Origin: Acinetobacter seifertii
GTDB lineage: Bacteria; Pseudomonadota; Gammaproteobacteria; Pseudomonadales; Moraxellaceae
NCBI RefSeq assembly: GCF_000368065.1
Contig: NZ_KB851200.1
Span: forward strand, 1,791,204-1,855,203
Direction of reading: 5' to 3'
Length of the DNA stretch: 64,000 nt
The position numbers and the translations under genes were made by a program. Shown in pieces: positions 57,363 through 64,000 of this stretch. The notes under the pieces were generated by a model, which saw only the letters and a list, made by a program, of their open reading frames with translations, had not been told where the DNA came from and did not search any database. How positions within the stretch are numbered: the stretch's first letter is position 1; every line of letters begins with the position of its first letter.

Positions 57363-57941
57363 AACCACTAAACATAAACCAGCGCCTATAGGCAAAATAC
57401 TACTCATGAAATCTGCATTCTGTTTAATCAAAGATAAAAATGGACTTACCTCAGCTGCATGTGAAATAACCTTATCAATAATAAGAACACCACCTTTGGG
57501 CTTCATCAGACGCTTTAAATCTGGCCAATAACTTTCATATGCATCACGTTCAGCGTCTAATAAAATAAAATCGAAAGTTTCCTGAGCTTCATTTAAATAA
57601 TCTGCTGCATCCCCTATCCAAAAATCAACCACTTCATTTAATGCCAGTTCAGTAACATGGCGTTTCGCCTCATTACTACGATTGGCATCAATTTCAAGCG
57701 TGATTACTTTCCCATGTGTCGATTGTGCAGCCTCAGCAAGCCATAAAGTAGAATAACCCGTTGAAGTACCAATTTCTAAAATTGATTTGGCCTGCTGCAT
57801 TCGAATCAATTGCGATAGAAGTTTTGCAGACTCAGCCTCAATATTTCGATAGCGCAGCAAGCGATCTGACTGCTGGGCATCATGTCGTTTAAAGGTGTCA
57901 TATAAATCTGCAACTCTTTGTAAGAAAAAAGTATTTGGCAT
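57354..57941 (-). CDS. SAM-dependent O-methyltransferase
   Basis: A 195-residue class I methyltransferase of the catechol OMT-like family: ILEIGTSTGYSTLWLAEA is motif I, ITLEIDANRSNEA motif II, and FILLDAERDAYESY and VLIIDKV follow. It is distinct from the enzyme at 1228. Acceptor unknown. Convergent overlap with alkR. Confidence 0.85.
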   Translation of the reverse strand: MPNTFFLQRVADLYDTFKRHDAQQSDRLLRYRNIEAESAKLLSQLIRMQQAKSILEIGTSTGYSTLWLAEAAQSTHGKVITLEIDANRSNEAKRHVTELALNEVVDFWIGDAADYLNEAQETFDFILLDAERDAYESYWPDLKRLMKPKGGVLIIDKVISHAAEVSPFLSLIKQNADFMSSILPIGAGLCLVVLK

Positions 57942-57986
57942 ATCTTCACCCTTTAAAATTGTTATTTTATATGACAGCCGTTTAAA

Positions 57987-58205
57987 TTAAGTGCTTTGAA
58001 TTAACTTGAATCGCGGCACGATACTTCCGTCAGCCATTTGAACCGTTTCAGTAAACATATCAAGCGGACGTACCCAAGTTGAATAATCACCATAAAGACA
58101 CTGATAAACCACGAGTTCCTCTTCAGTTTCACTGTGTTTTGCCACAGAAAAAACTTGATAGAGATTACCTTTATAATGCTGATAAATGCCGCGTTGCAAT
58201 GACAT
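57987..58205 (-). CDS. DUF1653 protein
   Basis: A 72-residue protein matching DUF1653: [43 protein letters not shown] in part, then MFTETV. Small cytoplasmic beta-rich protein of unknown function. It lies 45 bp upstream of the methyltransferase gene in the same direction. Confidence 0.88.
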   Translation of the reverse strand: MSLQRGIYQHYKGNLYQVFSVAKHSETEEELVVYQCLYGDYSTWVRPLDMFTETVQMADGSIVPRFKLIQST

Positions 58206-58460
58206 GAAAGTACCTTTTAATGTTATGACATAAAATCTTTACAGCCATATAACATATATAAATTTTTAAATACTTTCACTTTAAAAGATAAAAATGAGTA
58301 ATAAAGAGCATTTATAGATAAATTATTGATCTTATTTATGAATACACTCAATAATTCAAAAAACCGATTAAATCTATAAAAACATACTGTTTCACCTATT
58401 TTGTGTTTTAACGTACTATGCATCTATTGAAAGAATTTGGATGCATTGGAGTAAAAACAG

Positions 58461-60026
58461 ATGTTAGATCAAAACATTAAAACTCAATTAAAAGCTTACT
58501 TAGAACGTTTAGAAAGTCCAATCGAATTAGTGGCTGCTTTAGATGAATCAGATAAAGCTGCTCAAATTAAAGAGTTAGTGACAGAAATCGCTGAGCTTTC
58601 TGACAACGTAACTGCCCGTTTTGATGGCAACAATACACGCCGTCCAAGCTTTGGTGTGGCTAAAGCAGGTGAACAGCCTCGAGTGTTCTTTGCAGGCTTA
58701 CCAATGGGCCATGAGTTTACGTCTTTGATCTTGGCACTGTTACAAGTCTCTGGCTATGCACCAAAAGTTTCTGATGAAGTGCTGAATCAGATTAAAGGCC
58801 TAAACCTTAAAGCCAATTTTGATGTGTTTGTATCCTTAAGCTGTCATAACTGTCCGGACGTGGTACAGGCACTCAACCTGATTGCCATTTATAACCCGAA
58901 CACCACAGCAACCATGATTGACGGTTCATTCTTCCAAGATGAAGTTGAACAACGCAGAATCATGGCTGTACCAATGGTGTTCCAAGACAATGAGCACATT
59001 GGCCAAGGTCGTATGACCCTTGAAGAAATTGTGGCAAAACTTGACACCAACTCAGCTGAAAAAGATGCAGCAACACTCAATGCTAAAGATGCTTTTGATG
59101 TATTGGTGATTGGTGGTGGACCTGCGGGTGCAACAGCAGCAATCTATGCAGCACGTAAAGGTATTAACACAGGTATCGTAGCTGAACGCTTCGGTGGTCA
59201 GGTGATGGATACCATGGACATTGAAAACTTCACGTCTGTGCAAAAGACTCAAGGTCCTAAGTTTGCTGCCGAGATGGAAGCACACGTTCGTGAATACTAT
59301 GTCGATATCATGAACCTGCAACGTGTCAGCAAAATCACAGGTGCCAACCAAACGGCAAATGGTCTGGTTGCAGTTGAACTTGAAAACGGTGCGAAACTTG
59401 AATCGAAAACTGTGATCCTTTCAACAGGAGCGCGTTGGAGAGAAATGAATGTACCGGGTGAAGCTGAATACCGTACCCGTGGTGTCGCATACTGCCCACA
59501 CTGTGATGGTCCATTGTTCAAAGGCAAACGTGTCGCAGTGATTGGTGGTGGTAACTCAGGTGTTGAAGCTGCAATTGACCTTGCAGGGATTGTTGAGCAT
59601 GTGACTCTGGTTGAGTTCGATACCAAACTTCGTGCTGACCAAGTTTTACAAAACAAACTGCATAGCTTGCCGAACACCACGGTGATTATGAATGCCTTAA
59701 GTACAGAAGTGTTAGGCGATGGATCACAAGTAACCGGTCTTAAATATAAAGACCGTGCCACTGATGAAGAGCATGTAGTGGAACTTGCAGGGATCTTTGT
59801 ACAGATTGGTTTATTACCAAATACTGACTTCTTAAAAGACAGTGAGGTTGAGTTAACCAACCGTGGTGAGATCATTGTGAATGACCGCAACGAAACCAAT
59901 GTACAAGGTGTGTTTGCTGCGGGTGACTGTACCACTGTGCCTTATAAGCAAATTATTATTGCGACAGGTGAAGGCGCTAAAGCATCGCTCTCTGCGTTTG
60001 ATTACATCATTCGTTCTGGGCAGTAA
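58461..60026 (+). CDS. ahpF: AhpF, alkyl hydroperoxide reductase flavoprotein
   Basis: A 521-residue NADH:peroxiredoxin reductase. The N-terminal tandem thioredoxin fold has Cys128 and Cys131 (LSCHNCPD). The thioredoxin-reductase-like part has the FAD loop [12 protein letters not shown], the redox pair AYCPHCDGP and NAD loop [11 protein letters not shown]. It recycles AhpC. ahpC is 4 kb upstream in the same direction, separated by the alkM-alkR region. Confidence 0.96.
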   Translation: MLDQNIKTQLKAYLERLESPIELVAALDESDKAAQIKELVTEIAELSDNVTARFDGNNTRRPSFGVAKAGEQPRVFFAGLPMGHEFTSLILALLQVSGYAPKVSDEVLNQIKGLNLKANFDVFVSLSCHNCPDVVQALNLIAIYNPNTTATMIDGSFFQDEVEQRRIMAVPMVFQDNEHIGQGRMTLEEIVAKLDTNSAEKDAATLNAKDAFDVLVIGGGPAGATAAIYAARKGINTGIVAERFGGQVMDTMDIENFTSVQKTQGPKFAAEMEAHVREYYVDIMNLQRVSKITGANQTANGLVAVELENGAKLESKTVILSTGARWREMNVPGEAEYRTRGVAYCPHCDGPLFKGKRVAVIGGGNSGVEAAIDLAGIVEHVTLVEFDTKLRADQVLQNKLHSLPNTTVIMNALSTEVLGDGSQVTGLKYKDRATDEEHVVELAGIFVQIGLLPNTDFLKDSEVELTNRGEIIVNDRNETNVQGVFAAGDCTTVPYKQIIIATGEGAKASLSAFDYIIRSGQ

Positions 60027-60054
60027 AAACTGGTTAGCTCCCTCTTATTAAGCG

Positions 60055-60087
60055 AAAGCCTAGCATTGCAAAATGCTAGGCTTTTTT
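60055..60087 (+). terminator. Terminator after ahpF
   Basis: AAGCCTAGCATT and AATGCTAGGCTTTTTT arms around a short loop. Confidence 0.92.
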
Positions 60088-60198
60088 AATATTGAGGTTA
60101 CAACTTTTTAACAATTTTCGATCTTTATTAATCATTTACTTTATGTTTATATTTTAGACATCCATATTTGGATGCCATGAATTAGAAGGAAAAACACA

Positions 60199-60543
60199 AT
60201 GAATAAATTACTTGTTGCTTTAGGTCTTGCTGCGACCGTAGCCCTAGTTGGTTGTAATAAAGATAAAGCTCCAGAAACTGGTGCGACTACAGGTGAACAT
60301 TTAGAAAATGCAGCTAAACAAGCAACCGCTGATATTAAATCTGCTGGTGATAAAGCTGCGAGCGATATTGCAACTGCTACAGACAATGCTACAGCTAAAA
60401 TTGATGCTGCTGCTGACCACGCTGCCGATAAAACTGCAAATGCTGCTGCTCAAACTGAAGCGACTGCGCGTAAAGCAACTGCTGATACAGCCAAAGCTGT
60501 TGAACATGCTGCTGCTGACGTTAAAGAGAAAGCTCAAAACTAA
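60199..60543 (+). CDS. Ala-rich repetitive lipoprotein
   Basis: A 114-residue protein with a lipobox (VALVGC, Cys19) after a short signal peptide. The mature part is almost one long amphipathic helix built of 11-residue-like units (SAGDKAASDIATATDNATAKI, and so on) rich in Ala, Asp, Lys and Thr, as in LEA- or apolipoprotein-like proteins. AGAAGGA precedes the ATG. It is a small envelope lipoprotein, possibly stress related by analogy. Flanked by two terminators, so monocistronic. Confidence 0.75.
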   Translation: MNKLLVALGLAATVALVGCNKDKAPETGATTGEHLENAAKQATADIKSAGDKAASDIATATDNATAKIDAAADHAADKTANAAAQTEATARKATADTAKAVEHAAADVKEKAQN

Positions 60544-60557
60544 CAATATCTAATATT

Positions 60558-60588
60558 AAAAAAGCCCCTATTGATTAGGGGCTTTTTT
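60558..60588. terminator. Terminator after the lipoprotein gene
   Basis: AAAAAGCCCCTA and TAGGGGCTTTTTT arms around a short TTGAT loop; also convergent for the GST gene. Confidence 0.92.
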
Positions 60589-60605
60589 AATACACTTAAA
60601 ATCGC

Positions 60606-61217
60606 TTATGAAATTAAACCTTCATCACGCATTGCAATTTGTACAGATTGACGCTCAGCAACTTTATTCCGTAATGCAATAATATTTTTATAAGGTGTTA
60701 AATCATGCTCAATAGAATTTGACCAATTCGTTAAAACAAATAAATAGGCATCAGCTGGCCCAAAATTATCATTTACTAAATAGTCATAGTCTGATTCAGA
60801 TAAATAACTATCGATATATTTTAAAAGGCGGTCGATTTCAGCATAAGCTTTCGTCTTTTCATCGTTTGTTAACGGTGCGCCAAAAAATACTGCATAAGCA
60901 TCATGTAATTCAGAGTTCAAATAACCTAACCATTCCAATACTTTCGCACGGCCTAAGCCTGAAGGAGGAATTAAGTCTTGTTTAGGATCATGCTGAGCAA
61001 GGAATGGTAAAATCGCCACGTTTTCAGTCAAAATTAACCCCGGGTTAATTTCTAAAGCTGGTACATAGCCCTTCGGATTAATTTCGTAATAATCTGCGCC
61101 TTTTTCTGTTTTATGTGTTTTTAAATTTACTTTTTCTAAATCAAAATCAACATTAATTTCATTTAAAATAATATGTGCAGCTAAAGAACATGCGCCTGGC
61201 GAATAATATAATTTCAT
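60606..61217 (-). CDS. Glutathione S-transferase, beta class
   Basis: A 203-residue cytosolic GST. The thioredoxin-like N-terminal domain starts MKLYYSPGACSLAAHI, with the beta-class Cys10 beside Ser11, and has VPALEIN and the TENVAI segment that binds glutathione. The helical C-terminal domain ends near NKVAERQSVQIAMRDEG. It conjugates or reduces electrophiles; the specific substrate is unknown. Confidence 0.9.
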   Translation of the reverse strand: MKLYYSPGACSLAAHIILNEINVDFDLEKVNLKTHKTEKGADYYEINPKGYVPALEINPGLILTENVAILPFLAQHDPKQDLIPPSGLGRAKVLEWLGYLNSELHDAYAVFFGAPLTNDEKTKAYAEIDRLLKYIDSYLSESDYDYLVNDNFGPADAYLFVLTNWSNSIEHDLTPYKNIIALRNKVAERQSVQIAMRDEGLIS

Positions 61218-61425
61218 ATCTGATCCTTCTTATCTCACATTAACGTTTTAAATTGCTTCTAAAAAACCTGCAAGGTTTGTACAATTCCTTAATTGTAAAA
61301 AAGCGTAAATTTATAAATTAGTTACACTCTCTAATATTCTTGAAAAAGTTTGACCTTGCAAGTTGTCTTGCGTGACGATTGTTTAAAATATGATAAAACA
61401 CATTCACATCACGCATTTTTTACCG

Positions 61426-63864
61426 TTAATTACGCTTAAAAAGTTGGCTAATCCATTCAACTAATTGGTTTAAGAAATCCAAAATAGGATTTTTGTTGCC
61501 ATTATCAGGATGACTTGAGTCTTTACCATTTAAATCTAGATCGACAATGACAGGATCATGGTCCGAAGAACGATAGGCATCTTCACCATAAAACAGCGCT
61601 TTTTGCTCATCGGTTTTATATTCTTCGTTGTAGTCTAGAACTGTTGGCTCATCTGCATTGATATGCCAAGCAAACGTACGAACTACTTTTGGATATAAAT
61701 CTGCATCGGCAATCGCATGGTCTAAGTTACCCGCTCCACCATTGCCATTTGCATCACTTGCCACACCAAAAACATAGCTATATGCCTGAGCACCCTGCCC
61801 AATCTTAGCGTCATTGAGTAAAACCTTATAGTTGGCTTTTTCAAAAGCTAAAATTGGTGCTTCTTTTGCGTAGCTGTTCATGTCCCCAACGAGTAAAGCA
61901 TTTTGCTTAGGAACTTGAGTTGGATTTTTCGCGAGCCACTGCACGATTTGATCAACTGCTTTCACACGGGTTGGGTTCCAACATCCTTGACCATCATTTT
62001 GATCAGTGTCAGTAGAGTTCGCGTCTACTCCTGTACAACCTTTTGACTTTAAATGGTTTGGAATAACAGTAAACGTCTTATTGCCACGAACAGCTTGGAA
62101 AGTTTGTGCTAAGGTCGTTCGGTTTTTATCCCCCAAATCCAGCACAACAGGTTTGTTTAAAGGTTTAACACGCTTACTGTTATAAATAATCGCAACAGCA
62201 ATAACATCGCCACCTAAACGATCCAAGTTTTCAGGAACCACATATTTCCAGTCTGGACCTAATGCACTTGTTAAATGAGCAATTGCGCTGTTTGGACCAT
62301 AACCATTGTTGGCAATTTCCATTAAACCGTATACGTCAGCATCAATCGCTTTTAATGCACTTACAATTTTACGGTGTTGTTTATCAAACTCTGTTTGTGT
62401 GTTTGCACCGCGTTCTGTTGGAAAACCTGTTGCGCCATTGTCATAGTTCAAAACGTTAAATGAAGCTACACGAATGTGATTAGCATTTTTTGTAAGGACA
62501 CTTTGACGTGGGTTTGTTTGAGTAACAACTTCTGGTTGAGTACGTCCAAGTACTGGCTGTACGCGCCAGCCATTAAAACGATACTCTAAAATCCCTTCAA
62601 CATTTTTAAGCTGATAACCTGAACGTAATGTATTGGCAGCACTAAAATTTGTTGGTAACCACGGAGTACGATTTTGGTTGTTATATCCATCATCAAAAAT
62701 AATTTTCGATAATAAATTTTTCTGAGCTAAAGCTTTCGCTTCTGGCGACAAGGCAGGATATAAATTGGTTGGAATATATAAGCGGCCTAAGCTCAGCGAT
62801 AGTTCACCATAACGGCCATAGTTATAGTTTTCACTTACCGTCAAAGCTTGAGGTAATTTGACCAACATCCCTTGATAACGCTGCGGAGAATTTGTTGAAC
62901 TGCCTGCTAAGCTGGTAAATGGTAACTCCAAGCTAATTGGCTGAACTTGATTTGCCATATTGCTATTACAGCTTTGAATATCTTGCTGTAATTGGTCTAT
63001 TTGTTGCTGATTTTGATAACTTGTTAAACGGCCTCGTAAAATAACTTCATCACCAACTTGGCCACCTTTTACCGTGCTGCTATTTGGAATATAAACAAAA
63101 ATGGCATTGCTTACATTTGCACGTGCTTTGGTGTCAGGTGTTTGAATATAAAAGCCTGAAAAACCATTCGCATAGCGATAGTCAGCAGTAATTACACCAC
63201 GTACTGTATAGGTTTGATTTTGTGTTGAAGATGCTAAATCGGCAATTGGTGTATCTGAGCTTGAACAACTGACCGTTTGCACTGGCGGCTGAGTCGTAGA
63301 ACCCGATAGATTTGAAAAATCATTTCGGTTTGTCCATGCTGTCCACGAGTGGTCCAAATCAAATGCTGCGGTTGGATCGATACTTAAAGCTGGGTTTTCC
63401 GTTTCAATACGCTTAAAACTATTTCCTAAACTTGAAACGGCTGTTCCCCAACCTGCCTCTGGTCGTTCACCAATACGCCCAAAACGATCGACAGGTGTGC
63501 CTTTATAAACGAGTACAACTGCATCATCACCATTAAAAGATAAAGCAGCGACCTGATTTACTTTACTACCAAGTTCAGTTTGTAGCTCCGAGCGGCCCAC
63601 TAAAAACTTCTGCTTACTCGCAAGTGTACCCTGTAAACGGAAAGTCACCGTTTTTGCAGTCCCACCATTATTAAACTGTTGAATCTCATAATCTGCTAAG
63701 TTCACTGTAGTACCATCCGGGTTATAAATCTCTAACCCTTTTTTATTACTACTACCATCAACATACTGGCTAAACATGAGCTGTGCCTGAGCAACAGAAC
63801 TATATGAAAATGCACCAAATGCACTTAAAAAAACTGAAAGTGTTCTTAATTGAAAAGTTTTCAT
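61426..63864 (-). CDS. ExeM/NucH-family extracellular endonuclease
   Basis: An 812-residue secreted protein. A signal peptide (cut near SSVAQA) leads to a lamin-tail-like domain (FSQYVDGSSNKKGLEIYN), an OB-fold domain (SDTPIADLASSTQNQTYTVRGVI), and a C-terminal exonuclease-endonuclease-phosphatase domain with SFNVLNYDNG, GLMEIANNG, NHLKSKG, LVGDMNSY and the final catalytic SSDHDPVIVDL. The end carries an amphipathic helix and a basic RN terminus. Such enzymes degrade extracellular DNA, often in biofilms. Confidence 0.88.
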   Translation of the reverse strand: MKTFQLRTLSVFLSAFGAFSYSSVAQAQLMFSQYVDGSSNKKGLEIYNPDGTTVNLADYEIQQFNNGGTAKTVTFRLQGTLASKQKFLVGRSELQTELGSKVNQVAALSFNGDDAVVLVYKGTPVDRFGRIGERPEAGWGTAVSSLGNSFKRIETENPALSIDPTAAFDLDHSWTAWTNRNDFSNLSGSTTQPPVQTVSCSSSDTPIADLASSTQNQTYTVRGVITADYRYANGFSGFYIQTPDTKARANVSNAIFVYIPNSSTVKGGQVGDEVILRGRLTSYQNQQQIDQLQQDIQSCNSNMANQVQPISLELPFTSLAGSSTNSPQRYQGMLVKLPQALTVSENYNYGRYGELSLSLGRLYIPTNLYPALSPEAKALAQKNLLSKIIFDDGYNNQNRTPWLPTNFSAANTLRSGYQLKNVEGILEYRFNGWRVQPVLGRTQPEVVTQTNPRQSVLTKNANHIRVASFNVLNYDNGATGFPTERGANTQTEFDKQHRKIVSALKAIDADVYGLMEIANNGYGPNSAIAHLTSALGPDWKYVVPENLDRLGGDVIAVAIIYNSKRVKPLNKPVVLDLGDKNRTTLAQTFQAVRGNKTFTVIPNHLKSKGCTGVDANSTDTDQNDGQGCWNPTRVKAVDQIVQWLAKNPTQVPKQNALLVGDMNSYAKEAPILAFEKANYKVLLNDAKIGQGAQAYSYVFGVASDANGNGGAGNLDHAIADADLYPKVVRTFAWHINADEPTVLDYNEEYKTDEQKALFYGEDAYRSSDHDPVIVDLDLNGKDSSHPDNGNKNPILDFLNQLVEWISQLFKRN

Positions 63865-63950
63865 GATTAAAAATGTTCATGTGAGTTTTAATTAGTCTCT
63901 TAGATTAAATATTGATCATGACATCTACATGAAGAAAAACACCGAAATAT

Positions 63951-63978
63951 TTGACTTGACCACCTGAAGACTTAAAAT
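63951..63978 (+). promoter_or_regulatory. Sigma70-like promoter reading out of the window
   Basis: TTGACT (63951-63956) and TAAAAT (63973-63978) with a 16-base spacer, the same spacing as the tRNA-Gly promoter. It would drive a plus-strand gene beyond position 64000. Confidence 0.45.
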
Positions 63979-64000
63979 ACCGCATTTGAATTTCAATATT

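Noticed and set aside
59297..59935. 212-codon minus-strand frame over ahpF
   Set aside because: Ser/Thr-rich mirror of a conserved flavoprotein; no independent evidence.

Overview
The window is a low-GC gammaproteobacterial chromosome segment that fits Acinetobacter, most likely the A. calcoaceticus-baumannii complex. The reasons are the BenM/benABCDE/benK/benP benzoate locus, the MopR-type phenol hydroxylase cluster, the divergent alkM/alkR-like alkane pair, the split ahpC and ahpF genes, and the cysS, tRNA-Gly, lpt/kds and xseAB housekeeping genes. The phenol cluster lying next to ben recalls the A. pittii/PHEA-2 type of strain more than typical A. baumannii; that is inference from gene content, not a measured phylogeny.

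Layout. 0-4.2 kb: end of a ferredoxin gene, an M15 lipoprotein peptidase, an O-methyltransferase, a tandem universal stress protein, an acetyltransferase and a YigZ protein. 4.3-5.3 kb: scar of a type I secretion operon, where a TolC-like 5' part is joined out of frame to an HlyD-like 3' end. 5.5-8.9 kb: kdsD-kdsC-lptC-lptA-lptB (KDO synthesis and LPS export). 9-15.3 kb: cysS, tRNA-Gly, then regulator/effector pairs (TetR with an aldo/keto reductase; HxlR with an MFS pump) and a four-repeat membrane protein. 15.3-22.2 kb: AT-rich accessory stretch with small proteins, a degenerate ProC paralogue, a cold shock protein, a LysE exporter, a phage lysis cassette (holin and GH108 endolysin) and an S24 autocleaving repressor with three evenly spaced palindromic operators. 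22.4-25.3 kb: initiator tRNA, xseAB and a second LysE exporter. 25.6-31.2 kb: small genes, ncRNA candidates and a copper module (Cys-rich copper storage protein, CueR, CopA, CopZ, with two back-to-back CueR-type promoters).

31.2-48.4 kb is an aromatic catabolism block. MopR (sigma54 activator) controls mphKLMNOP, which converts phenol to catechol. It is followed by mphX, then BenM and benABCDE, benK and benP, which import benzoate and convert it to catechol. No ring-cleavage (cat) genes lie in the window. A 16-bp sequence containing a BenM-like half-site occurs upstream of both mopR and benK, hinting at shared control.

48.5-64 kb: a KAS III-type enzyme, the HrpA helicase, AhpC and AhpF separated by alkM/alkR and small genes, an Ala-rich lipoprotein, a beta-class GST, and a large secreted ExeM/NucH-type endonuclease. 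No CRISPR array, insertion sequence or rRNA was seen. Most starts were moved from the longest reading frame to the ATG with a plausible ribosome binding site; each case is noted.
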